From: Calliopum simillimum
Taxonomy: Eukaryota; Arthropoda; Insecta; Diptera; Lauxaniidae
Length of the DNA: 64,000 nucleotides
Reading direction: 5' to 3'
Assembly (NCBI GenBank): GCA_951812925.1
Contig: OX638371.1
Span: forward strand, 40,708,101 to 40,772,100
Shown here: positions 11,793 through 23,474 of the stretch, piece after piece
Layout of the letters: each line of letters opens with the position of its first letter
Position numbering within the stretch: the stretch's first letter is position 1
Translations under genes and position numbers: made by a program
Notes under the pieces: model-generated
What the model saw: only the letters and a program-made list of their open reading frames with translations
Databases searched by the model: none
Told to the model about the DNA's origin: nothing

Positions 11793-12013
11793 TACAGTGA
11801 GCGTCAAAATAAAGTAAATACATTGCTTTCAAATTTTAAAATCTATTGCATCAAAGCAATTCACTTTAAACAAAAAGTAATAATGCATAACTCAGTAGTC
11901 ATTCATGGAGAGTTGAACTAAATATAAAGATAAAGCAAAACCAAACACAACCAGAAATAATTCACCAAAATTAAAAAATTACCAGATTTTACGCGTCACA
12001 AAAAAGTAAACAG
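11793..12013. mobile_element. Tc1-type terminal repeat with outer and inner direct repeat (IR/DR)
   Basis: TACAGTGAGCGTCAAAATAA begins at 11793 and has the look of a Tc1-family end. GCGTCAAAATAAAGTAAATA (11801) is repeated in similar form at 11993 (GCGTCACAAAAAAGTAAACA) about 190 bp inside. Paired direct repeats at this spacing are the IR/DR arrangement that Tc1-like transposases bind. The opposite end was not found nearby. Confidence 0.55.
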
Positions 12014-12049
12014 ATATTAATATAATTTCAAAAACTAGCTTTATATTAC

Positions 12050-12260
12050 AGTTTATTTTTTGATTTGTTTTCCTTTATTCTTTAAAACCACATCCTGTCT
12101 TTTAGGGATAGAATCGACCAGATTTTTTGTAATATCAGTAGAGATTTCGCTACATTATTCTTCAAACATCTGTTTTAGATTCTTCTTGATAGAAATGGTA
12201 CTTTCGCAGATTTTCCTGTCAACATTTTTCTACAAATGTTTACTAGGGATAGCCAAAAGT
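12050..12260 (-). pseudogene. Tc1-like transposase, C-terminal fragment
   Basis: Read on the minus strand, 12173-12050 gives MFEE, a stop, CSEISTDITKNLVDSIPKRQ and then DVVLKNKGKQIKK. This matches the end of Tc1-family transposases (W..IS...C..LV.SMP.R...V.KNKG...KY); the stop lies at the usual tryptophan. Just upstream in the same frame KNVDRKICESTIS fits the preceding region. Stops and missing parts make it inactive. It follows the IR/DR end correctly for a minus-strand gene. Confidence 0.72.
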
Positions 12261-12430
12261 CTTAGGAGTGTGGTGAAGTAACTATTTCTTGATAATTTTG
12301 TACTTTTGGCTTATATTGTTGTGCTGTTGGAAGATACTGTTACTTGATATATCGAATAGAGTTTCAGGCGCAGTTAAAATCTCGGAAAAAAATGCACAGA
12401 TATCCCCCTATTTGGGAAAACATTTAAATC

Positions 12431-12616
12431 ACTGACGAAAGCATATTTGAAATCTTTGTCGAGAAAAATTCAGCAAAAATATGGCGAACCAAAAATTAAT
12501 CCTTCAGTAAAGCATGTGTTATAAACACTCTTAAACATGGTAGAGAGGATCAGTTATGGTATGGATCTGTATGGCGGCACCGGTGTCGGTAATCTTGTTG
12601 TCATCGGGCTTATAAA
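12431..12616 (+). pseudogene. Tc1-like transposase, catalytic-core fragment in the opposite orientation
   Basis: On the plus strand 12431-12496 reads TDESIFEIFVEKNSAKIWRT, matching the FSDES.F.LF....W motif around the second catalytic aspartate of Tc1-type transposases. It is followed by NTLKHG and, after a frameshift, GVGNLVVIGLI (family: TVKHGGGS...GVG.L.FI.G). Stops and frameshifts make it a remnant. It lies head-to-head with the C-terminal fragment, so either an internal inversion occurred or two different copies are juxtaposed. Confidence 0.7.
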
Positions 12617-12619
12617 GTA

Positions 12620-13930
12620 ACTGAATCTTCCAACAGGGTTGGACTCCCTAACTCGGTACCAACCACGTCGAGTGCAGTCCTAAAGCCTACGAAAACAAGT
12701 TGAGTTGATTCCGTTGTTCTGAGTGTGCGCTTCTCACTTATTTTTTTCTCTGGGGACTTTGCACTTTAACCAACCCATTTTCGTATTTCCCCTCATTGGC
12801 ATGAGTATTAAAGCATCGTAGCAACTCTACGGTTCAAGTAAATTCTTTTTGCTTATCATTTTTCAATTAATGTAACCATTTTTTTGCTTTTTTACAACTC
12901 AGCTGTATATGTAACCGTATGACGATGTTCTGCGTGCGATGGCTTGCTTAACTCACTTTTCACTTGTGTAATTTAATTTTGGAATTTATGCTTCATCATT
13001 TACATATATACGACAATATATTGAAAAATAAGTTCCAACTGCAGCTCCACAGGTACTCTTTAAATTAAGCTGTCCAAGTGATGTTTTAGTCCTTTGCGAT
13101 TTAAGTTGCCACTTCAGAAATTGTTCTGGCCACACTGCTTTCGAGTGTGAATTAAATTTCATTTAACAATTGTTATGGGTATAAAGTATTGTTGTTTGAT
13201 TCTTCTGGAGGAGCTCTAGGTTTGTATGAGATGGGGCTTAGCCGCATCAAACCCCCCACCCCAGTTAAGCCAGTGATTCCAACTCATACAGAATAATAAC
13301 TTTATGCCAAAAATGTTTTAATTCCCCCCAGAACTTGATTAGAAGTATTGACATGTTCTACACACAAATTTCTATAGTTCTGTACTCTTATGTGGCTTAG
13401 AAACTTAATTTGATTTAACCACAAAAATGGTACCCCACATTTAAATTGGCAGTAGACTTCTTTGAAATTGTTTAATTTTACAGTTGAGCACACACACACA
13501 CACAAGCTTGATTCCTCCGCCTGGAAAATTTTTATTCTAGTGGCGTACAGTTTTAACCCAATAACTGCTAATAAACATACAAACTACTTCGCTATGGCTG
13601 ATCGATTGTCCCGTTAGATTAAAGTGCTTACACAATCACACCCACTCCTGCCACTCCCTACCATCCAGTGAACATTGAATGCAACCGCAAACGTTATTCA
13701 GCATGTGACCTGCTGAACAGATCCAAAGATACAAGAGAACCATTTTACATGATTCGAATGTTAAAAAGGTTTTGCATCCGTTGAAATTGATAGACAGGCG
13801 AATTGTCTGGATATGGGAGAGGAGCGTTCGCTTAGATGTGTTGAGCACAAGAAGAAATAGCAGCGCAGTGAACACACTGCAATCACGTACGCAGTCTCAC
13901 AACCAGGATAGCACAGTGTACCGTAGTAGT
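12620..13930. other. Unassigned spacer, no gene recognised
   Basis: 12600-12740 has more balanced base composition (CTCGGTACCAACCACGTCGA) but I recognise no family. A short inverted pair TGTATGAG/CTCATACA flanks a C-rich stretch at 13222-13289. A (CA)n run lies at 13490-13505. Frames are short and unlike known proteins. Confidence 0.4.
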
Positions 13931-13934
13931 AGTA

Positions 13935-14273
13935 AAGGGTGTTTCATAATTTACGCAAAATTTTTAATAAGTAGAAAACACATATCATTTTTTCAATTAA
14001 TTTTTTTGTTATTGTAACGTAAAGTACATAGACTAAGGTTCTTTTTGGAATAACACATCAAGTACCTACATACTTTTTTTCGAAATTTACATGACCATTT
14101 TGTATTTTGTGTGGCTGAATTTCGTTGATGTAGCGATAAATCTTCCCTTTTAATACATTTTTATTAATCATGAACTGTCAACTGTCAAACTATTAATTCT
14201 ATTTTTGATTTGCAAAACTTTACCGCACAAATGGCAGACAATTCAAATCTTGCGTGAGTTATGGGACACCCTG
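13935..14273. mobile_element. Short TIR element (MITE-like), about 340 bp
   Basis: Left end AAGGGTGTTTCATAATTTAC and right end TTATGGGACACCCT are imperfect inverted repeats (AGGGTGTYYCATAA...). The flanks carry GTAGTAG on both sides, which could include a short target duplication but is itself a simple repeat. No coding sequence. Ends of this kind occur on mariner-type elements; the family is not certain. Confidence 0.5.
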
Positions 14274-14274
14274 T

Positions 14275-15430
14275 AGTAGTGTTCTACTTTTTTAAATCTA
14301 TGCGAAATGGAACAGCATAAAATGGAGCGCCTCTGCTCCACTTTCCCCTCAAAATGGAGATTGAATAAAACAGCAAAGTGGCAAATGTCAGAAAAGAAGC
14401 ATATACACACACACATACACACGCACAGGACATGCAGCAACTTTAATCATCAAGATGATCGAACGATAACCTTTCGCTTTGTGTGTTGTGTTGAGCAGGA
14501 AGGATTCGGCTTTGCTGCTGCTGATGCTGTATAGCAAGCGCTAACGTTATCACTGATGGCACCGTTTAGATGCAGACAAGCGTTGATTTTGTTGCAGTTG
14601 CTAGTGACATTGTAGATGAAGGATGCTGTTGCAGGAATTTGCCTGGACCCTGGACAATGATGACGTTGTTGTCCTTGTCGTCATCATTCGGCTCAAAATC
14701 AAGTCTATTGTACGTCCGTAGCTTGCTTCGATACACAAAACAAATTTGCCAATTCCTTTCGTAGTTTTAGTATGTTTGTTGTTATTGTTGTTGTTGATAT
14801 TTTTAGGGCTGCCAACTCAATAATGGGAAAGCACTGGAATAAATGGTTTATCAAACCGTTCTATCGCAAACACGCGTTTCGCTTCGAGAATTCTTGCTTT
14901 AATACCCTCTTTTAACGCACCGTCTCGGGGTACGATGCAGCTTCAGTGGCGTTGCTGTGAGAGAATTGGCAAAGTATAATAGTAAGTCAGCACTTGATAG
15001 GACTTAGTGGGAAGTTTATAGGCGCATGGTATTTATGAGCGTCATTATGTTCTATTTAAGATGCTCATCACGGAAGCAGATGCGTATGCTACGGAGAAGT
15101 AGCTAAGTTTATATCTTGCAAGACTATCACAGTGTCATAGAATACATACTTTCCGCTGTTTCTTCTTCTTGGCCATAAACTCTACAGAATTTATCCTGGA
15201 CTAATCCCATGTTGGAGAAATGTTCTGAGCCTCGTGAGAAATCCCATAGCAGTCCGTATACCTTTCCTGTTCAGCATAAGTAACTGTTTTGTTCTTAGTT
15301 TGGAAACTATTGGCATGAATAATTTTACTTGTTTGTTGCCCTGGGTGTCATCCCAGCCTCTTTAAATTTTTCTATCTGGTCACTCTTCAAGGTTAAATTT
15401 TATGGTCCAAGAGTTGTGTTGATGATCGTT
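14275..15430. other. Spacer with (CA)n and (CTG)n, no gene recognised
   Basis: (CA)n at 14403-14430, GCTGCTGCTGATGCTG at 14512 and TTGTTGTTATTGTTGTTG at 14776. 14860-14960 has moderate GC but no recognisable protein. 15180-15300 may be the eroded 3' part of the LINE remnant to its right; I cannot support that further. Confidence 0.4.
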
Positions 15431-15464
15431 TTCTAGAGAGCTCATCTTCTATTTCATTAGCCTC

Positions 15465-15610
15465 AATTCCATTATGCTCAGCTATCCAAGTGAAGTGAAC
15501 TTTATTTCTGGAGGTAAGTTTAATTAGAAGTTGAAGGCAGTCGCAATCTAACATTGATGTAATTTTGAAGGAGCTTAAGGCAAAAACTGTGGCTTTGGCA
15601 TCGGATAGTA
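15465..15610 (-). pseudogene. RNase H fragment of a LINE retrotransposon
   Basis: Minus-strand translation shows YILSDAKATVFALSSFKI, which fits the catalytic aspartate strand (I..DSQAA..AL). About 20 residues later comes NKVHFTWIAEHNGIEANEIE followed by DELSR, which fits the C-terminal RNase H motif (V...W.PGH.GI.GNE.AD.LAR). The histidine is kept, but the usual PG of PGH reads AE, and the second catalytic aspartate position reads E, consistent with decay. Only about 50 residues remain. Confidence 0.7.
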
Positions 15611-15964
15611 TATAGAAATATTTCCTAAGGCAAACGTTTATGTGTGATCTTTTTACTCCTAGCAGAGAGTGGACTAAAATGAGAAACTTTCATCTCTTAT
15701 ATCTATTTCCACGAATTTCACTTACGAACTTACTCTGATGACTTTTGGTCGACCATGACCTCTGCTGCCTTGAAGATTCCACTTGGAGCTTGGGGACAGA
15801 CTTCGTTGTGTGGTTTTTGGAGATTATATCCTATCCGTCTCTATTTTCGCAACCTGACCTCGTTTGGTACGTGTGTCTGGTTGCATTTAAGGTGTAGTTC
15901 AGCGCTTGAGATGGTGCATACTTTCAGTATGCGTCTTAAGAACTTGAGCACATGCAGATAATGC

Positions 15965-16200
15965 TACCATATAAGTGATGCTATCCACAGTTTTGATGTC
16001 AAGTTATTCAATTCGCGTATCTTGGTGACTGCACAATAATAAGCAGATGCCATCAGCGAATTCAAGATATTTTAACAGTTCGCTAAAGTTTTACTGAATT
16101 CCTGTTTCAGTTCTCCCAAGAGTTTTATTCAAGATGTGGTCCAGAAAATTCAGAAGAGAGTTATTTGCTGTAAACAGCCCTGCTGAATGTCTGAATTGTT
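15965..16200 (-). pseudogene. LINE reverse transcriptase palm fragment, frameshifted
   Basis: On the minus strand, SDIQQGCL (family R-Q-G-C-x-L-S-P) is followed after a frameshift by FLDHILNKTLGRTETGIQ, a stop, and then NFSELLKYLEFADGICLLLC and SHQDTRIE. The FADD catalytic box reads FADG, so this copy is dead. Reverse transcriptase precedes the RNase H fragment on the same strand in the order expected for one element, but the intervening 350 bp is too short for an intact one, and the two pieces may come from different elements. Confidence 0.7.
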
Positions 16201-16853
16201 CAACGACAACAATCTACTTGAGTTGCCTCTCTGTAGTGAAACCAATATATTTTCTCGTGAGCGCAGAGCACCACTCACATGATTGTTGGAAAATTATAAT
16301 TAATTATTTCTACATGTGATCAAATTCGCCTGAATCCTGCCTTCGAATGACCGAATCAAGTTTTTCGCTTATTCTACTATAGAGAAGCGAGCTATGCTTG
16401 GATAGTTTTGGCATGAGCCGATGTCAGCGTTCTTCTCGCACTTTCAGAAGACTGCTTCTCTGTTTTCTGCTGATGTTGAAGTGTTCGAATTGATTTTGAG
16501 TGATATTGTCTAGAGATACCCAAGTCGATTTAAAGCGCACATTGTGTGGGAATTCCAATTGGTATTCCAATCTTCCATAGATATCACTCTTGCGTTGTTT
16601 ATCGTTGCAGCGAGCTGGTTGTAGAATCATTTTTTTTTTTCTGCCATCTCAGTTGGCGCGCATGCTTGGTATTAACATTTCTTGTATGGGTTCAAAATCC
16701 CCATCAAATGAGCCTTGCGCTTACAGGTTTCCATTCCATTATTTTAACATATGTCTAATTGCATCACTATGGATATCATTCTGAGGTCTATCAGGTTCTA
16801 CACATTTTTCGCCGTCCGTGAGTAAATATTTATTGGCGTCATTGCATCTACAC

Positions 16854-18380
16854 TAGGGGTGTTTTAGTGCACGAATTTTGGATTTTGATGCTTGACACCC
16901 CTCAATTTTGTGAGGTTGGACAAAAAATGAGTTTGCAAAAAAAAATTTTGGAGGTGGGGTGAGGGTAAGGGTTGGCGCATCGAGGTCAAAGATGAGAGAA
17001 AAGGAGAAACAATTTACTTACAGCCCTACAAGAGGGGCCACCTCTAGAGGGCTTAAATGTATGACCGACCCACATTATTTTACCCTCCCCAATATTTTTA
17101 CCAAGCATACTTACCCCCTATCTTTAACCACTAAGGGGGCTCCCATACAAAATTGATATTTTTAGGAAATCGACCCCCACCACTCCCAGGGTGCCCCTAG
17201 AAGGGTCAAATGTATGACCGGCCTCTAATATTTTTTTCCCCCCAACATTTTTTCCCACCGTGCTTACCCTCTATCTCTAGCTCTTAAGGGTGTTCCCATA
17301 TAAAACTGACGTCATAGACATAAAAAAGATGGAAAGGAAATCATCAAATAGGCCCATAACTGCCCAGGAGTCTCTCCTAGAGGAGTCAAATATATGACCG
17401 ACCCCCATTATCCTCCCTCCAAAGTTTCACAGCTTACCCACCCCCTATTTCCAATCCTTAAGGGGGCTCCCACACAAAGTTACTTTTTTTTTAAAAACTG
17501 CCCCCACTGCCCTAACTGGACCATGGGTCAAAGGTCAAATGTATGACCGAACCCCATTATTTCTAGGAAAATTTATAAAAAAAAAAAAATGTATGGCAGC
17601 AGGGTTGAAAATAGGGGGTAAGTATGTGGGGAAAAAATATAGGTCGCAAAAAAGTAATGGGGGTCGGTCATATATTTGACCCTTCTAGGAGTGACCGTGG
17701 GCCAGTTAGGGCAGTGGGGGCATTTTATATAAAAACAGTAACTTTGTATGGGAGCCCCCTTAAGGATTGGAAATAGGGGGTAGGTATGCTGAGAAAAAAC
17801 TTTGGAGGGAGGCTAATGGGGATCGGTCATATATTTGACTTCTTTAGGAGTGACTTCTGGGCAGCAATAGGCCTATATGACGATTTCCTTTCCATATTTT
17901 TCATGTCTATGACATCTATTTTGTATGGGGGTCCCCTAAAGAGTCAGAGATACAGGGTAAGTATGTTGGGAAAAAATGTTGTGGAGGAAAAAATATTAGA
18001 GACCCGGCATATATTTGACCCTGCTAGGGCACCCAGGGAGTGGTGGGGGTCGATTTCCTAAAAATGTTAATTTTGTATCAGAGCCCCCTTAAGGGTTAGA
18101 GATAGGGGGTAAGTATGCTTGGTAAAAATGTTGGGGAGGGAAAAATAATGTGGGTCGGTCATACATTTGACCCTTCTATAGGTGACCCTTAAAAATTTGT
18201 AGGGCTGTATGTAAATTTTTTCTCTTTTTCTCTCACCTTTGACCTGGATGCGCCAACCCTTACCCTCACCCTACCCCCAAAATTTTTTTTGCAAACTCAT
18301 TTTTTTTTCCAATCTCATAATATTGTCATGTATCAAAATGTTGTTACTTAGGATCTCCATACATTCTTAAAACACCTCTA
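16854..18380. mobile_element. Foldback element with 8-bp target duplication ATCTACAC
   Basis: ATCTACAC occurs at 16846-16853 and 18381-18388, directly bordering ends TAGGGGTGTTTTA and (inverted) TAGAGGTGTTTTA. The arms are reverse complements from the tips to about 17563 on the left and 17653 on the right. Each arm is itself a series of about 160-180-bp units with GTCAAATGTATGACCG and GGGGGTAAGTATG motifs. An 8-bp duplication with TAGRGGTG ends suggests a hAT-type transposase acting in trans. There is no coding sequence. Confidence 0.82.
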
Positions 18381-18388
18381 ATCTACAC

Positions 18389-19379
18389 ACACTTAATTCC
18401 TTTATTTCAGGGTCTACTTTATGGAGTCATCAAGCGCCTGGGTATATTCTGCCTTATTTATTCAGAGTTCGGACATTCCAAGAGCCTATGACCAGGTAGC
18501 CACCCACTCCGAAATGACAATAGGACGCAGGACAGGGAGAAATCCCACGGCAAAGATGTTTTCCAGCCTTTGGATGCGAAGTCTTTAAACTCTACAATGC
18601 CTCCTAAGCTGTAATTCACTAGAACTGAATGTCCAATCTTTAACATGGTTGCTGTGACTAGCAAGTAGTTATGTAGCTAGGTGTCTGCTTCAACCCTGGT
18701 CGTCAAGCCTTGCGGCGTTTAAACCCGAAAATAAAACCAGAAATATATTTAGGCGACATTGCGAGAGTTTGGTGAATAGACCGTTATAGTAAATTAAAAC
18801 TTCAAAATGGTATGCTATAACTGTTATTGGAGAAAAATTTGATATGAGCTCAGATTGAAAGCTAAACGATTTAGAACAAAGTACCAATTACCACTAACTA
18901 AAACTTGGAAATGTGTAACAAAAATGAATCCTGGTAACGAGTACTGTAACAAATGGTGAATGTTGGAAAAAATGTGAGCCAATTGCTATTCACCGAGCAC
19001 ATCGGAGGAGTTTTGTGTGGGTTATGTTGCCCGAGAGAAGATAAAAGAAACAGAAAAGAGCAGAATGACTATCGCTGGCACTTTTAGAATATTGAATATA
19101 TATTGTTCATAACCCTGAATGCTTATGCGTCATCGAATCGACGAACAACTTCTAGTCTTTTGATTTTTTCTCTTCTCTTACTGTATGTACTTATTCACTG
19201 TATGTACTTATTTAATTTCATAGCATCAGTCGTCGAAACGACTACCAATAAGTAATTGCGGTTTTATTTTTGTTTGGAAAACTTACATATCGTTGGCTTA
19301 ATGAGAAAAAGTGCTAAGTTTAGTTTATGGCAAAAGTAATGTCATACCCATTATTTGCATAATAATCGTTAAAGGAAAT
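18389..19379. other. Spacer without recognised gene
   Basis: 18426-18700 has balanced composition and a minus-strand frame (18458-18664) that I could not match to any family; it may be an old LINE piece. The remainder is AT-rich with TTACTGTATGTACTTATTCA-like short duplications near 19185. Confidence 0.35.
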
Positions 19380-22150
19380 CCCAACAAACCAAAAAAATAT
19401 TGAATATTGACGTAGAAGTCTTGTTTATGAAATGGAAACGTGAAAAAAAGGTTTAAAAAATTGCTTAGAAAAATCTTTACGAAATCGTTACGAATTCGTT
19501 ACGAAAACTCTAAACAGTTTCGAGTTTGTTCCGAAAATCCGAAAGAAAAAGTTTAAGAAATTCTTCAAGAAATCTTTAAAAAATCATTACGAATTCGTTA
19601 CGAAAAATCTAAACAGTTTCGAGTTTGTTCCGAAAATTCGAAAGAGAAAGTTTAAGAAATTCTTCAGAGAAATCTTTACGAATTCGTTACGAAAACTCTT
19701 AACAGTTTCGAGTTTGTACCGAAAATTCGAAAGGAAAAGTTTACGAAATTCTTCAGAGAAATCTTTACGAAATCGTTACGAATTCTTTACGAAAACTATA
19801 AACAGTTTCAAGTTTGTTCCGAATATTCGAAAGAAAGAGTTTAAGAAATTCTTCAGAGAAATCTTTACGAAATCATTACGAAAACTCTAAGCAGTTTCGA
19901 GTTTGTTCCGAAAATCCGAAAGAAAAAGTTTAAGAAATTCTTTAGAGAAATCTTTACGAAATCGTTACGAAAACTCTAAACAGTTTCGAGTTTGTTCCGA
20001 AAATTCGAAAGTAAAAGTTTACGAAATTCTTCAGAGAAATCTTTACGAAATCGTTACGAAAACTCTAAAGAGTTTCGAGTTTGTTCCGAAAATCCGAAAG
20101 AAAAAGTTAAAGAAATTCTCCAGAGAAATCTTTACGAAATCTTTACGAATTCGTTACGAAAACTCTAAACAGCTTCGAGTTTGTTCCGAAAATCCGAAAG
20201 AAAAAGTTTAAGAAATTCTTCAGAGAAATAGTTACAAAAACTCGAAAGAGTTTCGAGTTTGTTCCGAAAACCAGAATTAAAAGTTTAAGAAATTCTTCAG
20301 AGAAACCTTTACGAAATCGCAACGAAATCGTTACGAAAACTCTAAACAGTTTCGAATTTGTTCCAAAAATTCGAAAGAAAAAGTTTAAGAAATTCTTCAG
20401 AGATATCTTTACGAATTCGTTACGAAATTTCTTAACAGTTTCGAGTTTGTTCCAAAAATTCGAAAGGAAAAGCTTACGAAATTCTTCAGAGGAATCTTTA
20501 CGAAATCGTTACCAAAACTGTAAAGAGTTTCGAGTTTGTTCCGAAAATTCGAAAGGAAAAGTTTACGAAATTCTTCAGAGAAATCTTTACGAAATCGTTA
20601 CGAATTCGTTACGAAAACTCTAAACAGTTTCGAGTTTGTTCCGAAAATCCGAAAGAAAATGTTAAAGAAATTCTCCAGAGAAATCTTTACGAAATCTTTA
20701 CGAATTCGTTACGAAAACTCTAAACAGCTTCGAGTTTCTTCCGAAAATCCGAAAGAAAAAGTTTAAGAAATTCTTCAGAGAAATCTTTACGAAATCTTTA
20801 CGAAAACTCTAAAGAGTTTCGAGTTTGTTCCGAAAATTCGAAAGGAAAAGTTCACGAAATTCTTCAGAGAAATCTTTACGAAATCGTTACGAAAACTCTA
20901 AACAGTTTCGAGTTTGTTCCGAAAATCCGAAAGAAAAAGTTAAAGAAATTCTCCAGAGAAATCTTTACGAAATCTTTACGAATTCGTTACGAAAACTCTA
21001 AACAGCTTCGAGTTTGTTCCGAAAATCCGAAAGAAAAAGTTTAAGAAATTCTTCAGAGAAATAGTAACGAAAACTCTAAAGAGTTTCGAGTTTGTTCCGA
21101 AAATCCAAAAGAAAAAGTTTAAGAAATTCTTCAGAGAAACCTTTACGAAATCGCAACGAAATCGTTACGAAAACTCTAAACAGTTTCGAGTTTGTTCAAA
21201 AAATCCGAAAGAAAAAGTTTAAGAAATTCTTCAGAGAAATCTTTACGAAATCGTTACGAAAACTCTAAAGAGTTTCGAGTTTGTTCCGAAAATTCGAAAG
21301 GAAAAGTTCACGAAATTCTTCAGAGAAATCTTTACAAAATCGTTACGAATTCGTTACGAAAACTCTAAACAGTTTCGAGTTTGTTCCGAAAATCCGAAAG
21401 AAAAAGTTAAAGAAATTCTCCAGAGAAATCTTTACGAAATCTTTACGAATTCGTTACGAAAACTCTAAACAGCTTCGAGTTTGTTCCGTAAATCCGAAAG
21501 AAAAAGTTTAAGAAATTCTTCAGAGAAATAGTTACGAAAACTCTAAAGAGTTTCGAGTTTGTTCCGAAAATCCGAAAGAAAAAGTTTATGAAATTCTTCA
21601 GATAAACCTTTACGAAATCGCAACAAAATCGTTACGAAAACTCTAAACAGTTTCGAGTTTGTTCCAAAAATTCGAAAGGAAAAGCTTACGAAATTCTTCA
21701 GAGGAATCTTTACGAAATCGTTACCAAAACTGTAAACAGTTTCGAGTTTGTTCCGAAAATTTGAAAGGAAAAGTTTACGAAATTCTTCAGAGAAATCTTT
21801 ACGAATTCGTTACGAAAACTCTAAACGAGTTTGTTCCGAAAATCCGAAAGAAAAAGTTTAGGAAATTCTTCAGAGAAATCGTTACGAAAACTCGAAAGAG
21901 TTTCGAGTTTGTTCCGAAAATTCAAAAGAGAAAGTTTAAGAAATTCTTCAGAGAAATTTTAACGAATTCGTTACGAAAACTCTAAACAGTTTCGAGTTTG
22001 TTCCAAAAATTCAAAAGAAGAAGCTTACGAAATTCTTCAGAGAAATCTTTACGAAATCGTTACGAATTCATTATAAAAACTCTAAACAGTTTCGAATTTG
22101 TTCCGAAAAACTCTAAATTCAGAAAAAGTTGAAATATTTTGTTTGTTGGG
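19380..22150. mobile_element. TIR-bounded satellite element (CCCAACAAAC ends)
   Basis: CCCAACAAAC at 19380 and its complement GTTTGTTGGG at 22141-22150 are inverted ends; the next bases (AAAAATATTGAA / TTGAAATATTTT) also pair. Nearly all of the 2.7-kb interior is one tandem array. No target duplication is evident. The ends resemble the CCCAGCAAAC ends of the element at 23475-25080. This looks like a non-autonomous DNA element whose interior expanded as satellite. Confidence 0.65.
19450..22125. repeat. Satellite array, 89-bp monomer with 100/111-bp variants
   Basis: The motif TTTCGAGTTTGTTCCGAAAA recurs at spacings of 89 or about 100 bp (for example 19520, 19620, 19709, 19809, 19898, 19987, 20076, 20176). 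The extra length is an 11-bp subunit of the type ACGAATTCGTT or ACGAAATCGTT, present one to three times. Near-identical blocks 745 bp apart (20536 and 21281) show higher-order duplication. Serine/lysine/arginine-rich frames are translations of the repeat and not genes. Confidence 0.92.
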
Positions 22151-23474
22151 ATGTTACTTTTATCTCTCTTAATATTTTCTTTTTTTCATATTTAGAATAA
22201 ATCTTTGCAAAAATGGTAAATTTTGGTATCGAGCACTTGTTGTCAAAATTAGTTATATGGTCCAGAGTATTGTTCTACAAGCTGACAAAATCAAATTTTG
22301 TCGAGGGTTTTTAGTTCCTGAGAAAAACCAATTATTGTGATTTTTTCACATCAAATTAAAATCTTAATTTGCTCTCCTGAAAAATTATGGAAACATGCAT
22401 CTTTGCGTTAAAATAATGATGTCTTTTTAAGATTAAACTACTTTTACTGCTTTTCATGAACTACTGATTCAGTGGAAATCGATTTTAGTAGGTGGTAGCC
22501 GAATCGACTAACAATATATTTAACGTATAAGAAATATGCAGAACCATCTAAAGTTAAATATATGTATGTATATTATGTTACTTATCCGACATGTAGAACA
22601 AGTGGTGCCAGTGATGATACTACTTAGAACACAAAGTTCTAGTGAGATAGAACTATAGCAATCAAACATAGACAGTGAAGAGTGGAATCGAATATGCATC
22701 ATACGTATTACATATGTCTAAGATGAGTAAATTGCAAATGTTTTAAACTTTTTTTTTTTAGGAAAACATCACGTAAAATCAAGTAATGTTAATCCTTGGA
22801 AACAGTAAAATTAATTAGCTCGAAAGCAAAAAATAAAAAGGACTCAGATATTGTTGGTCGAAATGAAAAAAAAATAAAAAAAAAGAATGTGAATAAAAAT
22901 GTGATGGCAGCCATGTTTCACTATTGCTGATGTGGTTGCTGTTATCGTTCGCTTTTATGTTGTTGCTGCTGCATCAGCTGATGCATTCGTTGTTGTTGCT
23001 GCTGCTGTTGTTGTTGTTGTCGTCGTCTTTCGACACGAATTTCTGCAATTTATAATGTAAGTTGGCCAACGTGCTCGACACCCGTAACTCGTTCGTTGGT
23101 CGTTCGTTGGTCGATGATGATGATGATGCTGCTACAGCCGTTGTTGTCCGGATGCACGTACTAGGAAGCTGACAGTTGCCACATTTTATCATCGACAGCG
23201 ACAGTGTCGACTACAGCGACAGCGGCGGATGCAAAATCGAACACAAAACTTCAAACTACGAAATGCATAAGCAGGAGCTGCAGCAGCAGCAGCATCGGCA
23301 GTGCACAAAATGCAGGCAAGCGAACCCGACTGACAGACCGAGAGACGGACAGACAGAGCAGACAAACGCAGGATGGACGACAAATGGATGGATGCATGTG
23401 GAATTCAGTGCAACCAAGTGTATTTGTGTATTTATGCATATGTGTTTGCTTGTGTATACACTTTAGTGTTTCAA
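22151..23474. other. Spacer with trinucleotide runs, no gene supported
   Basis: 22980-23030 is GTTGTTGCTGCTGCTG-type repeat, and 23095-23130 has GTTCGTTGGTCGTTCGTTGG and (GAT)n. 23280-23400 holds CAGCAGCAGCAG and (GACAGACGGA)-type repeats. Several overlapping open frames on both strands come from these repeats. Such CAX-rich DNA is common near fly developmental genes, but no exon can be supported. Confidence 0.4.

Noticed and set aside
12600..12740. Possible rRNA or structured RNA fragment with CTCGGTACC and CACGTCGAG
   Set aside because: No match to rRNA or tRNA segments I can recall; left unassigned.
18458..18664. Minus-strand frame that might be a LINE piece
   Set aside because: I could not identify any reverse transcriptase, endonuclease or RNase H motif in it.
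19903..21985. Several Lys/Arg/Ser-rich frames of 76-108 codons
   Set aside because: They repeat with the satellite period and are frame-preserving translations of the array.
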